Assembly (NCBI GenBank): GCA_903848645.1
Contig: CAINGU010000031.1
Location: 45,919 to 109,918, forward strand
DNA: 64,000 nt
DNA from: an uncultured cyanobacterium
Lineage (GTDB): Bacteria; Cyanobacteriota; Cyanobacteriia; Cyanobacteriales; Nostocaceae
Reading direction: 5' to 3'
Shown here: one piece after another, positions 28,670 to 39,100 of the stretch
Layout: every line of letters starts with the position of its first letter
How positions within the stretch are numbered: position 1 is the first letter of the stretch
Notes under the pieces: generated by a model
The model's input: the letters and a program-made list of their open reading frames with translations, nothing else
Told to the model about the DNA's origin: nothing
Databases searched by the model: none
Position numbers and translations under genes: made by a program

Positions 28670-29613
28670 AGAAGCTCTACATAATACTCTATATCCAATG
28701 GGGAATTGGCATCTTTTGCTATTGGATTAGTTAAGATAGATTTGCTAACAAGAGTTTCTTCAAAAGATATTTGGTTAGCACTTGATACTTTAATAGCATC
28801 AATTGTGGCATAAGTTGATGAATCTGTTGAAATACTTATAGATGTTATTGTACTAAAGTTTGTTATTGAGCTAGTGAAGGGGGCAGAAATAACTGAATAC
28901 CCCGCCGTTGCCGTAGTTGCAAATACTAAATTCTGTGTTGCTCCAGAAGAATCAGTAAGAATAACAGTTATTCCTGTTGAGCTTGCGGTTGTATTAAATA
29001 CCAAAAGTTGAAGTGAATCTAAAGTTGTATAATTAGAAAATGAGATTGAAGTATTTGGGCAAACATAAGTTGTCCTTGGTTGAAAGCTTATTGAGTTTGC
29101 TCCAATTCGTGGAGAGCTAGCTCCTTGTGCAATATAAGGTGTTGGAATTACTGTACCTACAGATAATGACCAATTATTTAAATTTGAAAAATTATCAAGA
29201 ATTACATTATTTCTAGTTGATGTTGAATATCCAGAATTGCTTATTCCATATAAACCAATTTCATAAATATTTGCATAAACTCCTACTGGAATTGTAGATC
29301 TTACTACTACTAAATCTGGATTATTTGCTACTGTATTTGCAGAAATAAAAGTTTTTAATGTAACAGGGCACCTTAATGTTTCAAAGTTAAGCTGAGTATC
29401 AGATAGTGATGGAGATACTGAATTAATTGCTCCTATTGCCATATCAGCAGCCCAATCTAATCTTCCCCCCGATAAATATTGAAGAATCATTTTTCTTCCG
29501 TTAGAAGTAATTAAATTAGATGATCGTCCTATTTCTATTCCATCTTGTTTAAATACATAAGTTCCTTTAAACTGTGACACTATATGATACCCCCGTTGAT
29601 GATCCTTTTGCAT
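28666..29613 (-). CDS. Tail protein with C-terminal carbohydrate-binding-like module
   Basis: A 315-residue protein. The N-terminal part SSNLITSNGRKMILQYLSGG with MAIGAINSVSPSLSDTQLNF is a conserved tail-associated module. Later DNFSNLNNWSLSVGTV leads to a jelly-roll-like section (SISFSNYTTLDSLQLLVF) as in carbohydrate-binding modules. It overlaps its neighbours by 4 and 47 nt. It may recognise the host wall polysaccharide. Confidence 0.62.
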   Translation of the reverse strand: MQKDHQRGYHIVSQFKGTYVFKQDGIEIGRSSNLITSNGRKMILQYLSGGRLDWAADMAIGAINSVSPSLSDTQLNFETLRCPVTLKTFISANTVANNPDLVVVRSTIPVGVYANIYEIGLYGISNSGYSTSTRNNVILDNFSNLNNWSLSVGTVIPTPYIAQGASSPRIGANSISFQPRTTYVCPNTSISFSNYTTLDSLQLLVFNTTASSTGITVILTDSSGATQNLVFATTATAGYSVISAPFTSSITNFSTITSISISTDSSTYATIDAIKVSSANQISFEETLVSKSILTNPIAKDANSPLDIEYYVELL

Positions 29614-30484
29614 AATTTACTTGAACAGAAATATAATATGTTCCTGCAAAATTAACTCCTGAATTATTTAATCTAAACGAATACATCCCTGAATTTAATG
29701 CCCCTATTGCATTTGAAATATAAGTATTTGTCCCGCCCTTTGCTGGAACTACATAAGAACAAGATCCTGATGTTGGGCTTGCGTATGGTACATGATTTCC
29801 TGTTACTGTTACTGTATAACTTATAGCATTTATTAATGATGCCCACTGAATTTGAAAAAAACTTGGGCCATTATGCAAAGTTGTTATTGTGCCTACTGGT
29901 GAATTTGTGTTGTCTGATACTACTTGAGGTTTATTTGAGCTACCAGAAGATCCCGTACCAGTTACTGGAATATTAGTTGATGTTGTTGGCCCAGTTATAA
30001 CTGGGACTGTTGATGGTGATGTTGTATCTATAGTTGTTGCGGTAGTTGGTTCATAGTATACATGATATGTAAAAGATCCATCTCCTGGATCACTTGGGGA
30101 TGCTTCAAAATTAACCGTAATATTTTCTACTATTCCAACATCTGTTGAAATATAATGTAATGCAGTTTTGTCCCATGTGGGTATTCCAGGAACTAAAATT
30201 CCTTTATCTATAGTTGATGCAAATAAAGTTGTGTCTTCACTATCATTAAGTAAAACTCCATTAAGAACATCAATTTGACCAGTTCCTGGTGCTAGGTATT
30301 CTTGTCTTAAATATTGAGCATAATCTGATTCTGATAGTACCACAATTTGACCAGTGTGATCTTTTAAATATTGAGGATTATTTCTTCCATCTTTTTCAGA
30401 AATATAAATGACTTGTTTGGTTTTTACACCAAGGCTCATGGAGCCGTCTACTGGCTTTCGCGTAACTCTTTCTTGTACTGTCAT
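29567..30484 (-). CDS. Tail protein with FnIII/Ig-like domain
   Basis: A 305-residue protein with a distinctive N-terminus (ERVTRKPVDGSMSLGVKTKQ). A central unit SFTYHVYYEPTTATTID is followed by a Thr/Pro/Ser linker, then WASLINAISYTVTVTGNHV, which is FnIII-like. A ribosome site AGGTA precedes its ATG. It lies between the 1713-residue tip protein and the carbohydrate-binding-like gene, so it is probably a baseplate or fibre subunit. Confidence 0.62.
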   Translation of the reverse strand: MTVQERVTRKPVDGSMSLGVKTKQVIYISEKDGRNNPQYLKDHTGQIVVLSESDYAQYLRQEYLAPGTGQIDVLNGVLLNDSEDTTLFASTIDKGILVPGIPTWDKTALHYISTDVGIVENITVNFEASPSDPGDGSFTYHVYYEPTTATTIDTTSPSTVPVITGPTTSTNIPVTGTGSSGSSNKPQVVSDNTNSPVGTITTLHNGPSFFQIQWASLINAISYTVTVTGNHVPYASPTSGSCSYVVPAKGGTNTYISNAIGALNSGMYSFRLNNSGVNFAGTYYISVQVNYAKGSSTGVSYSVTV

Positions 30485-30516
30485 TTTTTATACCTCCCCC
30501 CAATTATATCATTTTT

Positions 30517-33500
30517 TTAAATAGTAACAGATGCGTATGCTGTTGTTCCTGATATTGTACCATTTTTACCATATACAGATATTTGGTAATCTCCATTAGA
30601 TAAACCAGTAATTACTTTTGATGTACTTGAAGTATAAATTGGAAATGATGCAACAAGATTTAAAAAGCTTGTTGATCCTACATACTCATATTTAAACAAA
30701 TTTACTACATAAGATGTAGAGTTTGATGCAGACCAATTTGCTGTAAATCCTGATGATGTTATAGATGATGTTCCTAAAGTCGGAGTACCTGGAATTAATG
30801 GAACTGACTGATATGTAGTACTAGCAGAGGCAATTAAAATTCCAGAACTATTATATACAGAAACAAAAATTTTATAAAGCCCATAAGATTGATAATTGGA
30901 GCCAGGGCTATGGCTATATGGACTAGTTGATGGTGATTGGGTTCCGTAGTCGCCATTAGAATTACTCCATGAAACGCTGTAGTACGCCCCAGTTGGAATT
31001 GTGCTTGTAGCCCATGAAACTGTAAAGCCATATAATCCGTTAGCAACTGCTGTAGGAGAGGTTGTAAAGGCTATAGAAGACGGTATTTGGCCCACTGAGC
31101 CAGTTGCTGCATAAATAGTCCCCCATGTTATAAAACATCTTATGTAAAGGTTTTGATCGCTTGAAGATATTGTATAGGTTGAAGAAGCCGCTCCTGAAAT
31201 GTTAGAAAAGCCAGAAGCAGGATCGGAACTATTTTGCCATTGGTAAGTTGGAGTTCCACCAGATGATGGAGGAATCATTCCAATTATAGATAAAGTATTA
31301 CCAACTGCTAATGTTCCTGAAATTGAACCAACACTTCCTGAATTTGGATTCATTGGAATTGGAGGACTAATGGGTGCTGATGGGTTACTTGGTAAAGCAT
31401 TAACTAATGGTGCAATATATGTATTAGGTGATTTTACTATAGCATTATTTCCTACTTGATTTAGTGTAAGTATAGTTGAAAGACCAGTATCAAATGTTTG
31501 TTTTACACCCTGTACTATATACTTTTGATTAATAATATTTTTAAGTTTATAATTAACTAAAACAGTATCTCCAATTTCATGAAGTGGATTTCCGTATACT
31601 GATAATGTAGTATCTCTTGAAAACCCTTCTAATGCTCGATATATTGTTCTTAAAATTGCAATTGCAGTATTTTTATCTTGTACCCAGCTACTTGTTATAT
31701 CTACAGTTTCATTAATATTTGCAATATCAAATATTTTTTCAATAACAACATCATCACCTAAAGATATTAAAGAGTTAGTAATTAAACTAAAGTCTACATT
31801 TATTTTATTAACAGTATCTGGAGATTTTCTAATCCATACTTGTGATGGGGAGCAATTTACAATTGCAAAGCGGCTTCTAAATCCAGAATGATAAATAGGT
31901 GAATAATTTAATGAATTTTCATCTACTGAAATATATGGCAAGTTAGGTATATTTCCAGTTGCTGGGACTTCAACAATTGCTCCATTTATAATTTCTGTGC
32001 TTACTGGAACTGGGGCAGACAAATTAATGGCAGTTGATGCAGCATTTCCATTTACTAAATAATACCAATTATATGAAAGTTTAAGGGGGTAAGCATCTAA
32101 AGATGGTGCTTGTGTATTTTGAATATCATAATAATTTATTCCAACAATTGATGGTGATGATTGGGCAATCCAGCTTATTTCAAATATTTTTTTATTACTT
32201 GCAATTTTTTCTGAAAACCAAGGTAGTTGATAATGATATAAAGTTCCTGAATCTAATAGGGAAGATTGCGTAGCATAAACTTCTGCTACTTGAACTGCAG
32301 CAGTTGCAGATGCAGCAGAATGTACAAATGCACCAAATGTTCCAGATGTGTCCAAAGAAATTCCTCTTATTGTAGACAAAGGTACATGGTTTTTGTTTAA
32401 ATAAATTTCAAAAGAATTATTTGAATTACCACTTGCTTTTACAAATTTAATATTAGTATATTTACTATAATCTTCAAATGGTGATTGCAATGGATATTTT
32501 GCTTCATTATTTATGATCTTAGTTACATCTATATAAGGAGTTAATAAAAGAGAAGTTCCTCCAAAAGATCCTTGAGTAACATATAGCTTATAAGTGTATT
32601 TTACAGGATTTGTACTAATTTGCTCTTGTGTAATATATACAAATACATTATCAATATTTGAAGAATTTGTAAGAACTAATCCATATGAAGTATTTGTTGG
32701 ATAAGAAGTTTTTGAATTTGGCCCAGATAAGATTTTAGTAGAAAAAGTTGTATAAGTATTTCCAGGACTATATGAATCTATTGCCATAATTTTAGAAGTA
32801 GATCCATTGACAGAAGATAGTAAAATATTTCCGTTAGAAATAGATGGGGCAATCGTTGCTTTTGAAGTATCAAATCTTGATTGAATATCAGAAAGATTAG
32901 ACATAACTAAATGACTGGATACTGGTGTATTGAACTGCCCTCTGTTTACATTAGTGATTCTTCCTGTTGCTTGAACAGTAAATGGTTGGTTTCCTGCAAG
33001 TCCTGAAACTTCTGCAAATTGTGAAGCAAATTCAGCAGAGTTTAAAACAGATCTAATTTGATTAAATCCAGAATTATTTGTATAACTAAACTCTTTGTAT
33101 TGAAAACTTACTATTTCATTTTCAATGATAGCATATCCATTATGATCTATTCCATATGATCTAAAGACAGGAGCAGTGGTTGTGGCAGCAGTTGCTTCCC
33201 CAGCAGGAACCGTAAAGAATGTATCTGCTTGTCCCATAGAATTGGCTAGAGTATTAAAAGTTGTTGCTTCATCAATTGATGAATCCCATATAGCATTAGT
33301 TGAATCCATAAAAGTTGGAGCATGATCTACATATAAATTATTATTTAATAATCTGATATCGGAAGCAATAGTTCTATCAATTTGTGGTGATTTATAAGTA
33401 AATGTTGCTTTTCCAACTTTTGTTCTAGTTGTCTCTGTAAAAGTATCTACAATAATATTAGGTAAAATAGTCATATCATTAATATATCCATCAGAAGCAT

Positions 33501-35658
33501 TAACTGTTACTCCGCCAGATGTATCGTGTATTTGTGTAGAAATTTTATTACTTGGGTCAAAAAGACTATCAACATTTATAAACTTCATAACTCCATAAGA
33601 ATCTACATATGCAGCAATTTGATATGCTTCAAACAATTCTCTTAATACATCAAATACTTTTTGTTGGCTTCCATCAACATAAAAATATCTCACTCTTACA
33701 GGAGCAATAGTATTTTTTTGAATACCATCATTTGTTACATGAATAGAAGATGTTACTCTTTTTAAACTATCATAATCATAATCAGTAAATCCTGCAAAAT
33801 CTAAGACGTTGCTTATCATTCTGAAAGCATCTTCTGTTTGTGTTACATAATCAGTTGGGGACATTAATTGTAAATATTTACTTACGTCATATGCAGTAAC
33901 AACAGTGTGTTCAATATCACTTGAATCCCAAGTATCTACATAATATACACCACCTGGAATTAATTTATCAGAGTTAGTTACTGATGTGTCTGGTGAAATA
34001 ACAGTTACATTGTCTAAAATTCTATAATTAATATAGCATTTTACATAATTTTTAAAAAGTCCTTTTAATATTGAGCTTGTTGAATTATTAGAGAATAAAC
34101 TTAGCACAACACCACTTACAGTTAAAGGAACATTTGATAAAGTAATTGTTGCCACATTAGATGAAATTTGAGATATTGGTAAAGGATTTTGTTTATTATC
34201 TAATTCTGAATCTGTTGATACTGACATTGTATAATAAGAAACATCTACTTCTAATCTTGGGGAAATTTCAATAATTTGCATTCTGCTAAATTCTGATGTT
34301 TTATCAACTAGGTTCGGGGTACCATTAAGACTTTCATCTATTGAAGTTGATGAAGCATATTGTGATCTTATAGTAGCAGAGATTTGTGTTACTTGTATAG
34401 AGTTTATTTGTATAGTAGCGTTTACTGTGCCACCCTTGCTTCCTCCAAATTTAACATTTCCCTGAAAATCAAAAGAAGGAGTTCCAGGAATAGTAGTATT
34501 GTCTGCAGTACCTGACCATGTGCCACCATTTTTACCAGAAACCCAATTTCCATTTGATTGATAATAAAGAATGCATGTTCCAGATGAATCTATATCTGTA
34601 TTCGATAATGTTATAGTTTTTGTATAAATACTTGTGTATCCACCTGATGTAGTATTAGTTTGTCCATTTAATACAACTGAAAAAGATGATGGAGTTGAAT
34701 ATGCAGTATTAAATTTAATTACAATTTTATTTACATTAAGTAATTGATCATATGATCCAGATATAATAGGTGATGAAGAATCTGCAACAAAATATTTATA
34801 TTTAGTCCATTCTGAAAGGGAACCATTTTTAAATACTGGATTTGCACTACTAGTTCCTAATAATGTTGGATGAAATATTACTGGACTAACTGGCATAACT
34901 TGGTTATTCCAAATACTTGACCCATAAGTTGTAGAGCCTGATTCAATTCCCATATCAGTCTTAATTGCTCTAAAACTAGTGGGCAACTGACATAGAGAAT
35001 TTCCAGATGGAACGTAACTTTCTCCTGGTCTAAAAGCTGTAAATGGGTCTGATGTAGTCCAAAGATTTCCATATTGATATTCAAAATCTGTTGTTTGGTG
35101 AATCTCTAACTGGTCAATAAGAATTCCATAAGTTGCAGTTCCATCTGTTGCTCCATGATGAAGAGATAATATAGGGTTAGAGTAATTAGTGTTAAGTGGT
35201 CTTGGACTTAGATATATTTCAAATTTTGTCCACATGATGCTATCTATAGTTTGAGAAGATGAATGTGCTCTATGATAATCAATATAAGCTAACGCTGATA
35301 AATTTACTTGTGCGTCACGATCTACTTTTGCCCAAAATGTAATTTTATAAGTATTAGAGTTGGATGATAAAGGGATAGTTATAGAAGAGTCCCCAGACCC
35401 TGATGTGGTATTAAAAGAATAACATGAACGTGTAGATAAACTAGTGTCATTTAAAAAAACAGAAGTTGTTCTTCCACTTGCTACTGTAGTTGGGGGATTA
35501 CTCCATGTACCTGAAATTAAAGTTGGATTATAGTTACCATTATTGGTTACATATGGTGTAAAAAAAAGATTATAATTCCATTCAAAAGAAACTTGTGGAG
35601 TTACATAATGGGTATTACCTTTAGCAAAATATTGCTGAATTGATTTTTTTCCTAGCAT
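30517..35658 (-). CDS. Large tail-tip (Tal/hub-like) protein, 1713 aa
   Basis: The second largest gene. Residues 60-200 hold a jelly-roll (SITIPLSSNSNTYKITFWAKV), residues 330-400 a second one. RMQIIEISPRLEVDVSYY near residue 465 begins the hub part; YFYVDGSQQKVFDVLRELFEAY (near 655), MKFINVDSL, and DTVLVNYKLKNIINQKYIVQGV are features of siphophage hub proteins that bind the tail tube to the fibre. The C-terminus has Ig-like and FnIII units (GTLAVGNTLSIIGMIPPSSG, FTANWSASNSTSYVV). It follows Dit and tape measure, the standard order. It may hold host-range determinants. Confidence 0.75.
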   Translation of the reverse strand: MLGKKSIQQYFAKGNTHYVTPQVSFEWNYNLFFTPYVTNNGNYNPTLISGTWSNPPTTVASGRTTSVFLNDTSLSTRSCYSFNTTSGSGDSSITIPLSSNSNTYKITFWAKVDRDAQVNLSALAYIDYHRAHSSSQTIDSIMWTKFEIYLSPRPLNTNYSNPILSLHHGATDGTATYGILIDQLEIHQTTDFEYQYGNLWTTSDPFTAFRPGESYVPSGNSLCQLPTSFRAIKTDMGIESGSTTYGSSIWNNQVMPVSPVIFHPTLLGTSSANPVFKNGSLSEWTKYKYFVADSSSPIISGSYDQLLNVNKIVIKFNTAYSTPSSFSVVLNGQTNTTSGGYTSIYTKTITLSNTDIDSSGTCILYYQSNGNWVSGKNGGTWSGTADNTTIPGTPSFDFQGNVKFGGSKGGTVNATIQINSIQVTQISATIRSQYASSTSIDESLNGTPNLVDKTSEFSRMQIIEISPRLEVDVSYYTMSVSTDSELDNKQNPLPISQISSNVATITLSNVPLTVSGVVLSLFSNNSTSSILKGLFKNYVKCYINYRILDNVTVISPDTSVTNSDKLIPGGVYYVDTWDSSDIEHTVVTAYDVSKYLQLMSPTDYVTQTEDAFRMISNVLDFAGFTDYDYDSLKRVTSSIHVTNDGIQKNTIAPVRVRYFYVDGSQQKVFDVLRELFEAYQIAAYVDSYGVMKFINVDSLFDPSNKISTQIHDTSGGVTVNASDGYINDMTILPNIIVDTFTETTRTKVGKATFTYKSPQIDRTIASDIRLLNNNLYVDHAPTFMDSTNAIWDSSIDEATTFNTLANSMGQADTFFTVPAGEATAATTTAPVFRSYGIDHNGYAIIENEIVSFQYKEFSYTNNSGFNQIRSVLNSAEFASQFAEVSGLAGNQPFTVQATGRITNVNRGQFNTPVSSHLVMSNLSDIQSRFDTSKATIAPSISNGNILLSSVNGSTSKIMAIDSYSPGNTYTTFSTKILSGPNSKTSYPTNTSYGLVLTNSSNIDNVFVYITQEQISTNPVKYTYKLYVTQGSFGGTSLLLTPYIDVTKIINNEAKYPLQSPFEDYSKYTNIKFVKASGNSNNSFEIYLNKNHVPLSTIRGISLDTSGTFGAFVHSAASATAAVQVAEVYATQSSLLDSGTLYHYQLPWFSEKIASNKKIFEISWIAQSSPSIVGINYYDIQNTQAPSLDAYPLKLSYNWYYLVNGNAASTAINLSAPVPVSTEIINGAIVEVPATGNIPNLPYISVDENSLNYSPIYHSGFRSRFAIVNCSPSQVWIRKSPDTVNKINVDFSLITNSLISLGDDVVIEKIFDIANINETVDITSSWVQDKNTAIAILRTIYRALEGFSRDTTLSVYGNPLHEIGDTVLVNYKLKNIINQKYIVQGVKQTFDTGLSTILTLNQVGNNAIVKSPNTYIAPLVNALPSNPSAPISPPIPMNPNSGSVGSISGTLAVGNTLSIIGMIPPSSGGTPTYQWQNSSDPASGFSNISGAASSTYTISSSDQNLYIRCFITWGTIYAATGSVGQIPSSIAFTTSPTAVANGLYGFTVSWATSTIPTGAYYSVSWSNSNGDYGTQSPSTSPYSHSPGSNYQSYGLYKIFVSVYNSSGILIASASTTYQSVPLIPGTPTLGTSSITSSGFTANWSASNSTSYVVNLFKYEYVGSTSFLNLVASFPIYTSSTSKVITGLSNGDYQISVYGKNGTISGTTAYASVTI

Positions 35659-36188
35659 TACATCTCCGTAAATTCAAATGTTATATCAACTAAATCAAAG
35701 CCCAAAGAGCGTTTTACAACTTTATAATCAAATCCTGTTATAAACCCATAATAAACATTGTTTGTAGAATTTGGGGCAGTAAATGATGATATATAGGTAT
35801 CTCCTGACGTATAGCCAGATATTGTGGCTTGTGTTTCTGTAGGAATAAAGCCAGATGTTGTTGAAATATTTTGGGTATTAACAGAAGCATTAGTAGTTTT
35901 TAAATAAATAGGAATAAAAACATTAGCATCATAAAAAGATTTTAACCACGCTCCCCCTTTATTCCCATCTGAGGTCATAGTACTACTACTCCAAACAGAA
36001 GACCAAGAAGTAGATATTTTTTGTTTTCTAACAACGACATATCTTCTTAAAGTTCCTTCCGCCATTCTGCTACTTTTTTCAACTATTTCATAAGGAAAAT
36101 CTAAAGGCTGTCTGTTATCATCAGTGATTTGGTACCATGTTGATTTATCTATTGATAAAGAAAGCCCAGCGTTAATAGAATATGACAT
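35658..36188 (-). CDS. Distal tail protein-like (Dit position)
   Basis: A 176-residue protein between the tape measure and hub genes, where siphophages code the distal tail protein. YSINAGLSLSIDKSTWYQIT, VEKSSRMAEGTLRRYVVVRKQKIS and SLGFDLVDITFEFTEM give strand patterns but no motif I recognise as diagnostic. It overlaps the tape measure and hub genes by 1 nt each (TAATG). The call rests on position. Confidence 0.6.
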   Translation of the reverse strand: MSYSINAGLSLSIDKSTWYQITDDNRQPLDFPYEIVEKSSRMAEGTLRRYVVVRKQKISTSWSSVWSSSTMTSDGNKGGAWLKSFYDANVFIPIYLKTTNASVNTQNISTTSGFIPTETQATISGYTSGDTYISSFTAPNSTNNVYYGFITGFDYKVVKRSLGFDLVDITFEFTEM

Positions 36189-39100
36189 TAGTTATTTCCC
36201 ACCCTTGATTTTCTTCCACTCATACCTTCTTTTGCAGAAATTTTTGAAAATATTTCTTTTACTAGGTCGTCAGCAGTTTTTCCAACACCATTGATGTTAA
36301 TTTCATAAGTGTTATGATTAATTGTACCAGATCCATTACCAGAAGATGTATTAACTAATCCTCCAGCAGAGTAAGAAGTTCTTGAAAGGGTTGCTAGGCC
36401 TGCTACTCCGCTTGGAACATATCCACCAGTTGCAAAGTGCCTTGCTTGACGATTCATATGCTGTTTGTGAAAAGTGATAGAAGAATTTGTTCTTGCTACT
36501 CCACCAGAAGCAAAATGTCGTGCATTAAGCATATCAAAAGCACCTACTCCATAATGTGATACGGCTGCTGCATTGATAACATATTCTCCATTTGAAAGCA
36601 TAGCTGGAATTGAATCTGATGTTCCTGAACCTGCTCCTGAAATTTTTCCACCTGATGCTTTTGAAACTTTTGGAGCAAATACTCCTTTTTTACTATTAGT
36701 TGGATCGTTAGGTAGTTGTGCACGAACATATTGATTTCCTTGATCAACATAAAGTACTCCATCTGCTACAAAAAAATCACCTTTTTTGAGTTTGTTTCCT
36801 TTAAAAAAATCGCTTGCTCCTTTACCAGATGCTCCTGAAAAGCCTGCTACATCATTATGAATCATAGAAGAATCAATTTTTGATATAGGATTATCTCGTG
36901 TTCCAAGTACTGCTTGAGTTTTTAATACTCCCGCCCCATTAGAAACTGCAGCAGTTAAATCGTCTACACTTTTTTGGAGTGCAGTTAGCGCAGATGTATT
37001 AGCAGTTTGTGCGGAAGCATTAACAGTTTGTGCTGATACATTTGCAGCATCTAATTTTAATCTATTTGCATCTGCTGCTTTTTGTGCATAATCTACTTTA
37101 TTTTGTAAATTATAATCACCAGTTGTGCTTAATAATTGTTGTTGAAGAAGTTGTGCTTTTAGATTATCTCCAGTTGCTTGTGCCATTAAAATTTGATTTT
37201 TTAAATCTTCTCTTGTAGTTGCATAAGAAGTATTTTGAGTTTGTTGTTTTTGTAAATCTTGTAATGATTTTAATTTTGCATCAAGAAGCTTTTGTTCTGC
37301 AGTAAGCGCAGTTACATTTGCTTGTGTTGCTACAGTTCCAGCAGTTGAGGCATTGTTATTTCCTAGTTGTGCAGCAGATAATGCATCTTTAGCTTTTGCT
37401 AAAGCTGCTATATTTTTTGCCATCTCTGGAGTTGGGTCTTTTAGTGATTTTAAATATTCTTTATAATTTGATCCAGTTAAATTACTTAGTGTTACATCAT
37501 GACCATTTTGAAGACCTTTCATAATAGTTGCGATAGTGCTTGCGCCACCTGGGACACCTTTTAATAATAATTGCGTTGCTAATTGTGATAAAGATGAATC
37601 CCCAACGGTATTTGCATATGTTACAAGGCCTTGAAGTTGTTCTTCTGATGTTGCTGCAGATTTTCCAATTCCAGCAATTGCATCTGAATATTCTTTAGTG
37701 CTGGTAGTATTCATAGCATAGTTAAAAATTTGACCCATTACAGAAGCAAATTGTTTTGTATTTGGTAAAGCCGAATTTATTGAATTTTTAATTGCAATAA
37801 TTTGATTTGCTGGCGAATTAATTGATGTTGTAGCATCTTTTCCTGCAGCAGTTAAAATTAATTGCTGTAATTGATTTGCCTGAGATGAACTTAATCCGTT
37901 TACTGCTTGGCTCATAGTAACAAATTGAAGAGCAATTTTTGCAGCGTCTCCTGAATCTGATGTTTCTTTAATTTGTTTAATTATAAGGGAAAGCGAGTTA
38001 TCTGCAGGTAAAGATTTAATGCTTGCATTAAATTGTTCTAACTGGGTATTAGAGTATTCTATTCCTTTTGCAAGAGTTGATTGACTTTCAGATGAAGATG
38101 TTTTAACTACTTCATTTAAGAAAGTAATTGCTTTCATATGATCTGTTAAATCTGAAACTTTTCCGCCCATAATTTGTATTGCATCAGTACTCGCTGTAAA
38201 ATCTGCAACAGATTCTTGTTTATGAAGCTTTTCTGATGCCATTAAAGATTTAATTCCACCATTTACTAATGCAAGTGCAGCACCTGCTGCCATACCCCAA
38301 GGCCCAAACCCTGCACCCATAGATGCACCAGTCATGGCCCCGCTTATAAAATTACCACCAGGAAGTGATCTAAGTAGTGGTGAGGCCATTTGGGTAACTG
38401 AACCTAATGCCATACCAAGCCCTGCACGTCCCATAAAACCTAGATTTGAAAATTTATTCATCATTCCACTAATTTTTGAATTAGCACCAAATGCTTTATT
38501 AAATGTGTTTTGAATTCTTGATTGACCAACAGGGCTATTTAATCCTTCATCAAGACCAATATGTAATCCTTCTGTATAATCTAATGCAGTTTGTTCTGCT
38601 TTTAATGAAGGAGAATGTGCATCAATTCCTTGTTTACTTCTTGCACCAATATCAATAGCAGCACCTAATTCTGCACCTTTTTCTTTTAGAGAAGTAATAG
38701 AACCAATAGCTTTAGAGCCAGATGTTGATACATTTGATTTTGCAAGACCAGTACCAGATAAATCAAATGGAACTAAATCTCCTGAATCATTAATCCAATA
38801 TGTTGAGCCAGTTGCACCAGATTTTTTTATGCCATTTGGAGTTATTTGTGCCCCTCTTGTGGATGCAACTCTTTCTAGAGTGGAGCTTAGGCTTCCACCA
38901 AATTTTGTTTGAATATTTGATAGAACTGGTTTTAATTGTGCTTCCATCCATTCTTCAAGACCCATTTGCCCAGGATTTTTTCCAAACATTTGTTCAGGCC
39001 CAGTTTTTAATGCAATAATCATATCTTGATATGCTTTATCAAGTTGTGGTCTTGCTTTTGACATATCTGCACCAAGCTTTTGGGCAATATTTTTTAAATC